Assembly: GCA_046293395.1 (NCBI GenBank)
Contig: JBKBOU010000001.1
Location: 372,001 to 436,000 of the forward strand
Reading direction: 5' to 3'
Origin: CAYNRA01 sp046293395
GTDB lineage: Bacteria; Bacteroidota; Bacteroidia; Cytophagales; Spirosomataceae
DNA length: 64,000 nt
The notes under the pieces were generated by a model. The model was not told the origin of the DNA. It was given only the letters and a program-made list of their open reading frames with translations, and made no database searches. Position numbers and translations under genes: made by a program. Of this stretch, positions 1 through 7,648 are shown one piece after another (the stretch's first letter is position 1; each line of letters starts with the position of its first letter).

Positions 1-327
1 TGGTTCCCTTCGTATGAACTGCAGCGTATTTTTGGTGTTGGCATTTCACTTTTTTTCTTTGTAAGTAGTAATTTTAGGTTGAATTTACATCCTTCTAGTG
101 CCTTTGCTGGCGGTATCGGTATGAATACTTCTGCCGGTGTGAAAGAGACTACGAAAATGCAACAACGTTCTTTTGCATACCTATTTTTTTATTTAGGTAT
201 ATTTATGACGATACTTTTTTTTATCCTGCCCTCTGTGAATCTCCTGTGGGGAAATGTATTCCTAGGCTTGAGTGTATTTTACGGAGTTGTGCTGCGTCTT
301 TTTAAGACAGCAATGCAGAATGAATGA
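1..327 (+). CDS. Membrane protein, C-terminal fragment (starts before window)
   Basis: The reading frame is open from base 1 to a TGA at 325-327 and has no start in the window, so this is the last ~108 codons of a longer gene. Two or three hydrophobic stretches are visible: one at the left edge (around ...FGVGISLFFFV...) and two close together near the C-terminus (SFAYLFFYLGIFMTILFFI and a following WGNVFLGLSVFYGVVL stretch), followed by a short basic tail. It therefore looks like the end of a polytopic inner-membrane protein. I do not recognise the family. It converges on the repressor gene, with only 5 bp between the two stop codons. Confidence 0.6.
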   Translation, partial: WFPSYELQRIFGVGISLFFFVSSNFRLNLHPSSAFAGGIGMNTSAGVKETTKMQQRSFAYLFFYLGIFMTILFFILPSVNLLWGNVFLGLSVFYGVVLRLFKTAMQNE

Positions 328-332
328 AGAGA

Positions 333-1031
333 TTAAATGGGAAAATCTTTGCTGAAATAGCCAACAAACTTCCAAACTTCTGCAATATCCTCTGCCATGA
401 CAGGGTACGGTGCATACCGTTCGTTGGTTGATTTTAAGATGATGACGTTTTTCTCAGTTAAGTAATTAAATACTTTTTTTAAAACGACACCTTCGTCTTT
501 GGTAACGACAACACATACAGTACCATTTTTAATCGTCCGCCAGTTTTCAACGTATTCGACAAAAACAAGGGAGCCTTCTTGCATCGGAAGCATGGAGTCG
601 CCCTCTACTGGGAAAACACGGTAGTTTCTGTCTTGGGACAAGAAAGGTACTTGGAAAACAGGTAGTTTGGAGATGAAATCTAAGTCCATGTACGAATTAG
701 GATACCCTGCCACCGCTTTAATGGGTACATATTCGATGTTTTCTTTGTTTTTTGAGTCAATAGTCGTAGCTAAAATACGGAGATTTTCTGTCGGATTAGG
801 TCTTGTTCCAGGTGTGTCAGAAAGGTTTTTGGCGAGTAAGTCATCTACTTGAACACCAAAAAAAGCAGCAACTTTTAGCAAGTCTTCTAACTTGGGTTCT
901 GTTCTGCCTTGTTCATACGAACCATACGTTGACTTGGCCAATCCAAGCAAATCGGCGAGTTCTTCTTGCGAGGGTGAATTTGGATGTCTTTTACGTAAAA
1001 TTTGTAGATTTTGACTAAGTTTTGTCGCCAT
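333..1031 (-). CDS. XRE-S24 (LexA/UmuD-like) repressor
   Basis: This 232-residue protein has an N-terminal Cro/CI-type helix-turn-helix (about residues 6-65, with the typical SQEELADLLG...STYGSYEQGR pattern) and a C-terminal S24 peptidase domain (about 100-225). The self-cleavage elements expected of LexA/CI/UmuD can be seen: an Ala108-Gly109 pair in a KAVAGYP context, nucleophile Ser146 in EGDSMLP, and a general-base lysine at 185 or 186 in VVLKKVF. Spacing between these is close to that in LexA. It is therefore probably a DNA-damage-responsive, self-cleaving repressor. It is divergent from a DnaE-like fragment, and in Bacteroidota such repressors often sit beside error-prone polymerase genes. 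A good promoter lies about 100 bp upstream. No phage genes are nearby, so a prophage CI role is less likely. Confidence 0.88.
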   Translation of the reverse strand: MATKLSQNLQILRKRHPNSPSQEELADLLGLAKSTYGSYEQGRTEPKLEDLLKVAAFFGVQVDDLLAKNLSDTPGTRPNPTENLRILATTIDSKNKENIEYVPIKAVAGYPNSYMDLDFISKLPVFQVPFLSQDRNYRVFPVEGDSMLPMQEGSLVFVEYVENWRTIKNGTVCVVVTKDEGVVLKKVFNYLTEKNVIILKSTNERYAPYPVMAEDIAEVWKFVGYFSKDFPI

Positions 1032-1136
1032 ATTTTTGAAAGAGATAAAAATTTATACCGAATTTTAGCGGATTTGCAAAAAAAGATGTATATTTGATTA
1101 CTGAATTTTGTCGTATATCGTCTTTTTCTAGTTACA

Positions 1137-1167
1137 CAAATATACAAAATGTGTACGAATAATCAAA
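1137..1167 (-). promoter_or_regulatory. Promoter of the XRE-S24 repressor
   Basis: On the minus strand, TTTG (1164-1167) is followed after 19 bp by TATATTTG (1137-1144), a full match to the Bacteroidota TTTG/TAnnTTTG consensus. The predicted transcript has a leader of about 100 nt before the repressor ATG at 1031. A plus-strand TATATTTG also lies at 1089-1096 and may serve the divergent DnaE-like gene, but no good -33 element was seen for it. Confidence 0.55.
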
Positions 1168-1238
1168 AATGTAGTAGTTGAATTAAATTAGTTACTAAAA
1201 TACGCTTCTTTGTAAGTGTAGGATGAACAAATAGGCAC

Positions 1239-2180
1239 ATGGTTTTACAAAATTGTATGCTCCAATCAAGAAAAATAGCACGTAATTTACGTATTGATTC
1301 CACGTATTTGACCAATATGGGCGAAATTCCCAAAGGGCTGACGTACGGATATTTGCTCTTACTTCCTTTTGTATATAAGAGACAGTTTGTACTATCCCGT
1401 AGGAGTAGCCAAACGAAGAGTCAGGCAATAGAAGAGAAGCTGCTTTGTGCATTCCAAACCTTTCCGATTGGGCAAAATTTTTATTTACTCTGTCAATTGG
1501 CGCAAAACTTAGGTTTTTCTGTGGAATATCCTTCCATCAATTCGTCGCATTATTTCCCGATTATTCAAGACAAAAAAATAATTATTGGCTTTGCTAGTGT
1601 TCCTACTATTTCTGCAAACATGGTTGGAAATTGGCTAAAAGAACGAGAAAAAGCTGCATTTACGTCCTTGGACGACTTTTATAAACGTAATCCAGTTTCC
1701 AGAGAGGTACTGAAATCGTTGGTGGCTGCGCGCGCTTTCCGAGATTTACATCGCTCAACAACCGCCCTTGAATGGATGCTGGATACCTACACAAGTATCA
1801 TCCCGCAAGAGGAGCGTTTTGTCTCTTCGTGGGCACACAAAAAAATAAATCATTTGCAATTGCTTGAAAACCAATGGATAACAAATTTAGCTGATTTGCC
1901 TTCTCATTATCAAGTAGCTACTGAACTACCGCATCTTCTAAATGAAGAGGTTGCTGTTTTGGGGCGACTTATTTCTAGTATCTCCTTTCGCTCAACCGAA
2001 AATAAGCAAGTCAGATGGGCCGTTTTTTCAGACGAAGAAAGTACGTTGTATCTCGGACAAATAAGAAATAAAATGGACAATGAATGGAAAATCGGACAAG
2101 TTTATTTTCTTTCAGGGACTGTGAAAGGTTTTCGTACGCAAACTTGGATTCAAATTCAAAGTGCACGTTATTTGAGTTGA
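1239..2180 (+). CDS. Orphan DnaE-type C-terminal fragment (fingers/HhH plus OB fold)
   Basis: This 313-residue protein resembles only the C-terminal part of bacterial DNA polymerase III alpha (DnaE/DnaE2). Residues ~85-175 match the region with the 'P.IN.S...F' motif, the helix-hairpin-helix-like segment (IIIGFASVPTISANMV) and the EREKAAFTSLDDF...LVAARAF block. Residues ~235-312 match the OB-fold domain. The PHP domain, palm with its catalytic aspartates, and thumb are absent. There is no room for them upstream, because an in-frame TGA lies 15 bp before the ATG and the divergent repressor starts 208 bp away. It cannot polymerise DNA by itself. It may be a decaying remnant of an SOS dnaE2 gene or a reused accessory protein. 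The frame is intact over 313 codons, which argues against very recent decay. Confidence 0.62.
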   Translation: MVLQNCMLQSRKIARNLRIDSTYLTNMGEIPKGLTYGYLLLLPFVYKRQFVLSRRSSQTKSQAIEEKLLCAFQTFPIGQNFYLLCQLAQNLGFSVEYPSINSSHYFPIIQDKKIIIGFASVPTISANMVGNWLKEREKAAFTSLDDFYKRNPVSREVLKSLVAARAFRDLHRSTTALEWMLDTYTSIIPQEERFVSSWAHKKINHLQLLENQWITNLADLPSHYQVATELPHLLNEEVAVLGRLISSISFRSTENKQVRWAVFSDEESTLYLGQIRNKMDNEWKIGQVYFLSGTVKGFRTQTWIQIQSARYLS

Positions 2181-2246
2181 TTTGAAACAGATAGCCCGAA
2201 CGCTTTGTTAGCAAATCATCTTGTATCAAAAAAATCGTATCGAATT

Positions 2247-3353
2247 ATGCTTGGTTTTCGCTTCTCTGAATTTAAACCATCTGAAAAAAAAGGTGGAAAA
2301 TTCGAACAACTCCTCGATATTCTTCAGCAACTTTTGTTGATTTTCGCTGGTGACGTTAGCCAGTCTTTGAGTTATATGAATGAACTCGATAGACGTTATC
2401 AATTGACGGATGACCAGTACGGCATGGCACAATTCATTGATGACCTCAAGAAAAAAGGATATATTCAAGAAAATCCCCAAGAAAAAGGAAGTTTCCAAAT
2501 GACTGCCAAAAGCGAAAGTAGTATTCGAAAAAGATCTTTGGAAGAAATTTTTGGAAAACTAAAACGAACAAAATCAGGCGGAAATCACCACACGCCGTAC
2601 TCGGGAGCAGGCGATGAGCTAAGTAGTGATGTTCGTGCTTTTCAGTTTGGAGATACATTAGACCAAATTTCCATGACTGAATCACTGAAAAATGCCCAAG
2701 TTAATAGTGGACTGGACGATGATTTTTTCTTGCTTGAAAGTGATTTAGAGGTTGTGGAAAAAGAATCAAAAATTAGTACATCCACCGTGCTAATGATTGA
2801 TATCAGTCATTCCATGATTTTATATGGCGAGGATCGGATTACTCCTGCCAAAAAAGTTGCTTTGGCTATGGCCGAGCTGATCAAAACAAGATACCCAAAA
2901 GATACATTAGACATTTTGGTTTTTGGGAATGATGCTTGGCAAATTCAATTAAAAGATATACCGTACTTGGAAGTCGGCCCGTATCACACAAATACAGTCG
3001 CAGGATTGGAGTTGGCGATGGACTTATTGAGACGCCGGAAAACAAAAAACAAACAAATCTTCATGATAACGGACGGCAAACCTACTTGCCTCAAAGAAGG
3101 AATACATTACTACCAAAATAGCTTTGGGCTTGACCGAAAAATCGTGAATAAAACGCTGACTCTTGCAGCACAAGCCAAACGTTTGTCTATTCCAATCACT
3201 ACATTTATGATTGCTTCTGACCCATACTTAAAACAATTCGTCCAAGAATTTACCCGCATAAACAACGGTCGTGCCTATTACAGTAATTTGGATGGTTTGG
3301 GTGGTTTTGTTTTGGAAGATTTTCAAAAGAATAGACGCAGAAATGTCAAATAA
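2247..3353 (+). CDS. VWA-domain protein
   Basis: The protein has 368 residues from ATG 2247 (an upstream TTG at 2205 is also possible). The C-terminal half is a von Willebrand factor A domain with a metal-ion-dependent adhesion site: Asp185-x-Ser187-x-Ser189 in the MIDISHSM segment, a threonine in the HTNTVAGL segment, and an aspartate in MITDGKP. The N-terminal ~150 residues are charged and of unknown fold. Soluble VWA proteins of this type usually partner a MoxR or ChlI-like AAA+ ATPase, but none is nearby. There is no signal peptide, so it is probably cytoplasmic. It sits 3 bp upstream of nth and is probably co-transcribed with it. Confidence 0.8.
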   Translation: MLGFRFSEFKPSEKKGGKFEQLLDILQQLLLIFAGDVSQSLSYMNELDRRYQLTDDQYGMAQFIDDLKKKGYIQENPQEKGSFQMTAKSESSIRKRSLEEIFGKLKRTKSGGNHHTPYSGAGDELSSDVRAFQFGDTLDQISMTESLKNAQVNSGLDDDFFLLESDLEVVEKESKISTSTVLMIDISHSMILYGEDRITPAKKVALAMAELIKTRYPKDTLDILVFGNDAWQIQLKDIPYLEVGPYHTNTVAGLELAMDLLRRRKTKNKQIFMITDGKPTCLKEGIHYYQNSFGLDRKIVNKTLTLAAQAKRLSIPITTFMIASDPYLKQFVQEFTRINNGRAYYSNLDGLGGFVLEDFQKNRRRNVK

Positions 3354-3356
3354 ATC

Positions 3357-4043
3357 ATGACAAAAAAAGAAAGATACGAAGGGATTATCACTTATTTCTC
3401 TGAAAATCAGCCCAATCCAGAAACGGAGCTGGCGTACTCCAATCCGTATGAGCTTTTGGTTGCCGTCATTCTATCTGCTCAGTGTACAGACAAGCGGGTA
3501 AATATGGTGACTCCTTTCCTTTTTGAGAAATATCCAACCGCAAATGCCTTGGCTGCTGCTACCTCAGACGAGGTTTTTGAATATATTCGGAGTATTTCCT
3601 ACCCAAATAACAAAGCAAAGCATTTGGTAGGCATGGCTCAAATGCTTGTTTCGGAATTTAATAATGAAGTTCCAGCGAAAGTGGAGGAATTGACCAAAAT
3701 GCCAGGTGTTGGACGAAAAACAGCCAATGTGATTGCCTCTGTCATTCATGAAAAGCCAACGATGGCAGTTGATACGCACGTTTTTCGTACTTCCCATCGC
3801 ATCGGGTTGGTTTCAATAAAAGCAACAACACCCTTGGCTGTTGAAAAAGAATTAGTGAAACATTTTTCGAACGAAATCATTCCTAAAGCGCACCATTGGC
3901 TAATCTTACATGGCCGCTACGTTTGCTTGGCAAGAAATCCGAAATGTTCAGAATGCGCAATTACCAGTTTCTGTAAATCGTTCGAAAAAATCCAGAAATG
4001 GGGAATTAAAAAGGTAGATGATAAACTACCTTCTATAAATTAG
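3357..4043 (+). CDS. nth: Endonuclease III (DNA glycosylase/AP lyase)
   Basis: Nth removes oxidised pyrimidines from DNA and cleaves the abasic strand in base excision repair. The 228 residues match the family's usual length. The helix-hairpin-helix MPGVGRKTANV carries catalytic Lys121, and Asp139 lies in VDTHVFR. The C-terminal 4Fe-4S ligands have the exact spacing Cys190-x6-Cys197-x2-Cys200-x5-Cys206. The gene follows the VWA gene after 3 bp. Its 3' end overlaps that of the convergent marC by 11 bp. Confidence 0.97.
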   Translation: MTKKERYEGIITYFSENQPNPETELAYSNPYELLVAVILSAQCTDKRVNMVTPFLFEKYPTANALAAATSDEVFEYIRSISYPNNKAKHLVGMAQMLVSEFNNEVPAKVEELTKMPGVGRKTANVIASVIHEKPTMAVDTHVFRTSHRIGLVSIKATTPLAVEKELVKHFSNEIIPKAHHWLILHGRYVCLARNPKCSECAITSFCKSFEKIQKWGIKKVDDKLPSIN

Positions 4044-4608
4044 CCTTAATTAGTTTAATGGCAATTGCCAAAATAATCAGTCCGAAAACCTTTTGAAGTA
4101 CTTCGATAGAGCCCGGACTGATTTTTCTTTCTAGAAATTTCGATGACTTTAAAACTGTATATACCAAAGCCAAATTCACAAAAATTGCGGCTACAATATT
4201 TACTTCGTGGTATGTTGATTTTAAAGAAAGTAGGGTGGTCATGGTTCCGGCACCAGCAATAATCGGAAATGCCAGAGGAACAATCGACGATGAACGGGCA
4301 CCCGTCATGGGATTATGCTTGAAAATTTCGCGCCCAGAAATCATTTCAAAACCTAAAAAGAGAAGAATTATCGCTCCTGCAACGGCAAAGGATTTAATAT
4401 CTACACCAAATAATTTCAAAATATTCGTACCTAAATAGAGATAACCAACCATCAGAAGCCCAGAAACTACCGTTGTTCGCTCGGCGTGAATGCCTCCCGA
4501 TTTTTTACTGATATTTAGAATGATTGGAATAGAACCCAGAATATCAATAATTGAAAAAAGAATGAGGGATACTGAAAATGTTTCCTTGAAGTCAAAATGT
4601 TGAATCAT
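4033..4608 (-). CDS. MarC family inner-membrane protein
   Basis: This 191-residue polytopic membrane protein of the MarC (UPF0056) family has about six hydrophobic segments and the family's ILFSIIDILGSIPI, FLGFEMISGREIF and FPIIAGAGTMTT signatures. The function of the family is not established. I chose ATG 4608 over a start 28 codons upstream because it begins at the conserved N-terminal helix and because its ATGA overlaps the stop of the upstream aminotransferase gene, which indicates translational coupling. Confidence 0.9.
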   Translation of the reverse strand: MIQHFDFKETFSVSLILFSIIDILGSIPIILNISKKSGGIHAERTTVVSGLLMVGYLYLGTNILKLFGVDIKSFAVAGAIILLFLGFEMISGREIFKHNPMTGARSSSIVPLAFPIIAGAGTMTTLLSLKSTYHEVNIVAAIFVNLALVYTVLKSSKFLERKISPGSIEVLQKVFGLIILAIAIKLIKANL

Positions 4609-5675
4609 GAAAATAGGGTTTTTAAAAGTGAATCGTACGAAGAGGAATCCAATGCAGGAAAATTGGCAATGCGGAACGTATTTTCCTTCCATTCGCCATA
4701 TCCATTGCCCAAAACAAAGTGATTTTCAAGCGCATATTTTTTAATTTCTTGAATATCAGATGTATTTCCTTGCAAACAAATAACCGTTTGAGAACGAGTT
4801 AATTCATTTGTAATCAAGGGTTTGAATGGAAGATTGTTTTCAAAAAAACGATATAGCTTATCCGCTCTTTTTTTCAGATGTGCGTCAATCACGTCCAAAG
4901 AATCTATTTGTTGAAGTACCCCATGAAGCAAATAAATGCCTAAGACATTGGGAGTGATGTGGGTTTGATTTTTCTTGAAATTTTGATGGATAGACAATAA
5001 ACTATTGTAGTGATTCCTTTCATCCACCTTTCTTGCCCATTCCAATGCCCTTGGCGAAACGATGAGTAACGCCATTCCGGCGGGCAGACCGAGGCATTTT
5101 TGAACAGAAGAAAACCAAACATCGCCAACTTGCCAATCCCAATGTTGTCCGCCTAGAGAAGACGTAGCGTCGATGGCTATGAGTGCATTGGGGGCTTTTT
5201 GTTTTAAATGACGTATCGAATTTTCAGAAACTTGCGAGCCGTTTGACGTTTCATTTTGTACGATACACATCCATTGGTTGAATGGATTTACCTCTGTTTC
5301 TTCAATGAGTTGATTTTCAAAAAAACGCGTTCCCCGCAAATGTGTTTGAAAACCAGTGGCAGTTCGGTTTGTTACAGCATATTTGAACCATTTTTTCCCG
5401 AAAGCCCCATTGTAAAAGAATTGAACGTTGTCACAAAGAAGAGATTGATTGATGATTTCCCAACATTCTGTGGAGGACGATGTGATGAAGATTTCATATT
5501 CGGCAGGAACGTGTAGTTTTTCGTGTACTAATTTCTTGGTTTGTTTCCACAATTGCATGAATGCCTCACTTCTGTGATTTTGTTGTAAAATTCCGTTTGT
5601 ATATACCTCTTTCAAGAGGTTTTCAACGACGGGATACAAGGTAGAAGGGCCAGGATAAAAGGAAGTTGGAAACAT
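4605..5675 (-). CDS. Class V aminotransferase, phosphoserine-aminotransferase-like
   Basis: This 356-residue PLP enzyme of fold type I has an N-terminal FYPGPSTLYP motif, Asp169 in AIDATSS (expected to contact the PLP pyridine nitrogen) and the Schiff-base Lys193 in SSVQKCLGLPAG. Length and layout resemble SerC and the alanine-glyoxylate aminotransferase group. The substrate cannot be fixed from sequence. A second, more typical SerC may exist elsewhere in the genome, so I give no gene symbol. It is translationally coupled to marC by an ATGA overlap. Confidence 0.82.
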   Translation of the reverse strand: MFPTSFYPGPSTLYPVVENLLKEVYTNGILQQNHRSEAFMQLWKQTKKLVHEKLHVPAEYEIFITSSSTECWEIINQSLLCDNVQFFYNGAFGKKWFKYAVTNRTATGFQTHLRGTRFFENQLIEETEVNPFNQWMCIVQNETSNGSQVSENSIRHLKQKAPNALIAIDATSSLGGQHWDWQVGDVWFSSVQKCLGLPAGMALLIVSPRALEWARKVDERNHYNSLLSIHQNFKKNQTHITPNVLGIYLLHGVLQQIDSLDVIDAHLKKRADKLYRFFENNLPFKPLITNELTRSQTVICLQGNTSDIQEIKKYALENHFVLGNGYGEWKENTFRIANFPALDSSSYDSLLKTLFS

Positions 5676-5731
5676 GCCTTAGCTTTTGCAAATGGGTTGG
5701 TTACTCAATTTTGTACGCCAAAGATAAGAAA

Positions 5732-5770
5732 GATAAATGGCAGCTACATCAGTTGAAGCTGCCATTTATC
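5732..5770 (-). terminator. Terminator after tryptophanase
   Basis: Perfect 14-bp inverted repeat (5732-5745 with 5757-5770) and an 11-nt loop, lying just past the tnaA stop at 5778. The flank on the minus strand is only moderately U-rich. Confidence 0.6.
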
Positions 5771-5777
5771 GCTAAAA

Positions 5778-7151
5778 TTAGGAGATTGGTGTGAGTTTCG
5801 CCGTAAAATGCCTAAGATGTGGCGCCTCATAGGTTAGCGTATATCCCTTTATTTTTTCTCTTTCTTGATATACTTCACAAATGACTTCGCAGACATAATC
5901 AATATGACTTTGCGTATAAACGCGTCTTGGAATAGCGAGACGGACGAGCTCCATGGCGGGTGGAATATGTTGTTTATCTTCGTCGTATTTCCCGAACATT
6001 AAGGAACCAATTTCTACCCCACGAACGCCCCCTTTTAGGTAAAGCGCATTTGCCAGAGCAACACCAGGGAAAGCCTCGGCAGGAATATGAGGCAAGAAAG
6101 AAGCAGCATCTAAATAAAGTGCATGACCACCTGTCGGAAGCATCATGGGAACACCAGCTGCTGATAATTTTTCACCCATGTAGGCAATACTTCTTAGCCG
6201 ATAGTGCAGATACTCTTCGTCTAAAACTTCTTCTAGACCTTGTGCGATGGCTTCTAAATCTCTTCCAGATAAACCTCCGTACGTTGGGAATCCCTCGGTC
6301 ATGATGAGTACATTTTTGGCTTCTTGGGCTAGATTTTCATCGTTTAATGCGAGAAATCCACCCATATTGACGAGCCCATCTTTCTTCGCACTCATGGTAC
6401 AACCATCTGCATACGAGAACATTTCTTGGACAATCTCAAGAATGGAGGCTTTTGCGTATCCTTTTTCGCGGAGTTTGATAAAATAGGCGTTTTCGGCAAA
6501 TCGGCAGGCATCAATATAAAAGAGAATCCCATATTTTTTACATAAATCGGCGGTTTCCCGTATGTTTTGCATAGAAACTGGCTGCCCACCTCCCGAATTA
6601 TTGGTGACAGTCATGACGCACATCGGAATATGTTCCGCCCCTTTTTCAAGAATGAATTTTTCGAGTGCAGGGATATGCATATTCCCTTTGAAGTCGGCGA
6701 TGAGATGTGGTTTTTTTCCTTCTTCGGTGAGAAAATCAACGGCATTTGCGCCTGTAAATTCTATATTTCCACGGGTTGTATCAAAAAAAGTATTACTTAC
6801 AAAGAATTTTCCAGGCCCACCTAGGAGCGAAAAAAGGATTTTTTCGGCGGCTCTTCCTTGGTGCGTAGGTAAAATATGTTTGAAGCCAGTGATGGATTGA
6901 ACGGCAGATTCAAAGCGGTAGAAACTTCGAGAGCCGGCATACGATTCATCTCCGACCATCATGCCTGCCCATTGTTTTGCACTCATGGCAGAGGTACCAC
7001 TGTCAGTAAGTAAATCAATCAAAACGTGATCAGCTTGGATGAGGAAGAGATTGTGGTGCGCTTCTTCTAAGAACTTTTCGCGCTGTTCAGAAGTAGTAAA
7101 ATAGAGAGGTTCTACCGATTTAATTTTAAACGGTTCAATGATGGTTTGCAT
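5778..7151 (-). CDS. tnaA: Tryptophanase (tryptophan indole-lyase)
   Basis: TnaA converts L-tryptophan to indole, pyruvate and ammonia using PLP. The 457 residues fit the tryptophanase/tyrosine phenol-lyase family. The PLP lysine is expected at Lys257 in MSAKKDG. Three positions that separate the two activities point to tryptophanase. Asp124 in FFDTTRG replaces the Thr124 of tyrosine phenol-lyase. Ile381 in GVEIGS replaces its Arg381. His448 in LRHFTAK replaces its Phe448. This would make the organism an indole producer. The gene has a convincing promoter with a ~120-nt leader that contains a short Trp-containing ORF, and a hairpin terminator follows it. Confidence 0.93.
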   Translation of the reverse strand: MQTIIEPFKIKSVEPLYFTTSEQREKFLEEAHHNLFLIQADHVLIDLLTDSGTSAMSAKQWAGMMVGDESYAGSRSFYRFESAVQSITGFKHILPTHQGRAAEKILFSLLGGPGKFFVSNTFFDTTRGNIEFTGANAVDFLTEEGKKPHLIADFKGNMHIPALEKFILEKGAEHIPMCVMTVTNNSGGGQPVSMQNIRETADLCKKYGILFYIDACRFAENAYFIKLREKGYAKASILEIVQEMFSYADGCTMSAKKDGLVNMGGFLALNDENLAQEAKNVLIMTEGFPTYGGLSGRDLEAIAQGLEEVLDEEYLHYRLRSIAYMGEKLSAAGVPMMLPTGGHALYLDAASFLPHIPAEAFPGVALANALYLKGGVRGVEIGSLMFGKYDEDKQHIPPAMELVRLAIPRRVYTQSHIDYVCEVICEVYQEREKIKGYTLTYEAPHLRHFTAKLTPIS

Positions 7152-7172
7152 AAAAAATGGGATTTGTGTTTA

Positions 7173-7256
7173 TCAATACATACTAGAGATGGAGGAAAGG
7201 ATTTGCCCGCCTCGGTCTTTTAGAATGATAAATAAAAACCACATTTCTAAACTCAT
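7173..7256 (-). CDS. Possible tnaC-like leader peptide
   Basis: An ATG-initiated 27-codon ORF lies wholly within the predicted tnaA leader, starting ~20 nt after the predicted transcription start and ending 21 bp before the tnaA ATG. It has a single Trp at codon 6, followed by Phe, and an Asp at codon 14. E. coli TnaC also has a Trp-Phe pair followed by Asp, but it ends in Pro, which this ORF lacks. A chance ORF cannot be excluded. Confidence 0.25.
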   Translation of the reverse strand: MSLEMWFLFIILKDRGGQILSSISSMY

Positions 7257-7276
7257 GCTTGCCTTTTGAATAGGCG

Positions 7277-7308
7277 CAAATTTATATGAATTATACTAAA
7301 AATACAAA
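7277..7308 (-). promoter_or_regulatory. tnaA promoter
   Basis: Minus-strand TTTG (7305-7308), 20 bp spacer, then TAAATTTG (7277-7284). This is a full Bacteroidota consensus, with the start predicted near 7270 and a leader of roughly 120 nt before tnaA. Confidence 0.55.
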
Positions 7309-7370
7309 AATGGGGGTAGGCATAATGTATTTACTTTCGTTTGAAGATATTTTATTGGTTTGGGCAAGAA

Positions 7371-7395
7371 AGTAAATGTATGTTATTTACTTTTG
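7371..7395 (+). promoter_or_regulatory. Candidate promoter/operator upstream of the small membrane ORF
   Basis: A 7-bp inverted repeat, AGTAAAT (7371-7377) and ATTTACT (7385-7391), overlaps a TAnnTTTG box (TACTTTTG, 7388-7395). ATTTACTTT also occurs at 7329-7337. No good -33 element was found. The arrangement could be an operator between the divergent tnaA and the small ORF. Confidence 0.3.
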
Positions 7396-7443
7396 TGATT
7401 AGGGATAATGTGTTACTAATATAGATTAAATTAAAGTTAAGAA

Positions 7444-7599
7444 ATGAAGCAAGTACTTATGATAGTGGTTCTTTTTATTGGACTTATTTTTGTTATCCTA
7501 AAATTATCAGATGTACTAAACACTCCTGCTGGAATAGTTTTAGCCGTTATTTATGCTTTTGTACTTTATTATCTCAAGGAGAAGTATGATAAAAAGTAG
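7444..7599 (+). CDS. Small hydrophobic membrane protein
   Basis: This 51-codon ATG-TAG ORF encodes a protein that is almost entirely two hydrophobic helices (residues ~3-20 and ~28-44) with a lysine-rich C-terminus (YYLKEKYDKK). The amphipathic charge pattern, with a Lys at residue 2, hydrophobic core and charged end, is typical of a real small membrane protein. The nearest TAnnTTTG box is ~50 bp upstream. I do not recognise it. It lies between tnaA and the HEPN-like gene in an AT-rich stretch and may belong to the same accessory patch. Confidence 0.5.
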   Translation: MKQVLMIVVLFIGLIFVILKLSDVLNTPAGIVLAVIYAFVLYYLKEKYDKK

Positions 7600-7648
7600 A
7601 AAATGCCAAATTTAGTGATGTTATTATTCCTGTATTATTGAATATTTA

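Noticed and set aside
333..1031. S24 repressor as a prophage CI marker
   Set aside because: No integrase, structural or lysis genes nearby, and the neighbours are chromosomal repair and housekeeping genes.
2205..2246. TTG start for the VWA gene
   Set aside because: A normal ATG lies at 2247, and the 14 extra residues look like non-coding sequence.
5778..7151. Tyrosine phenol-lyase
   Set aside because: The three specificity positions (Asp124, Ile381, His448) have the tryptophanase residues.
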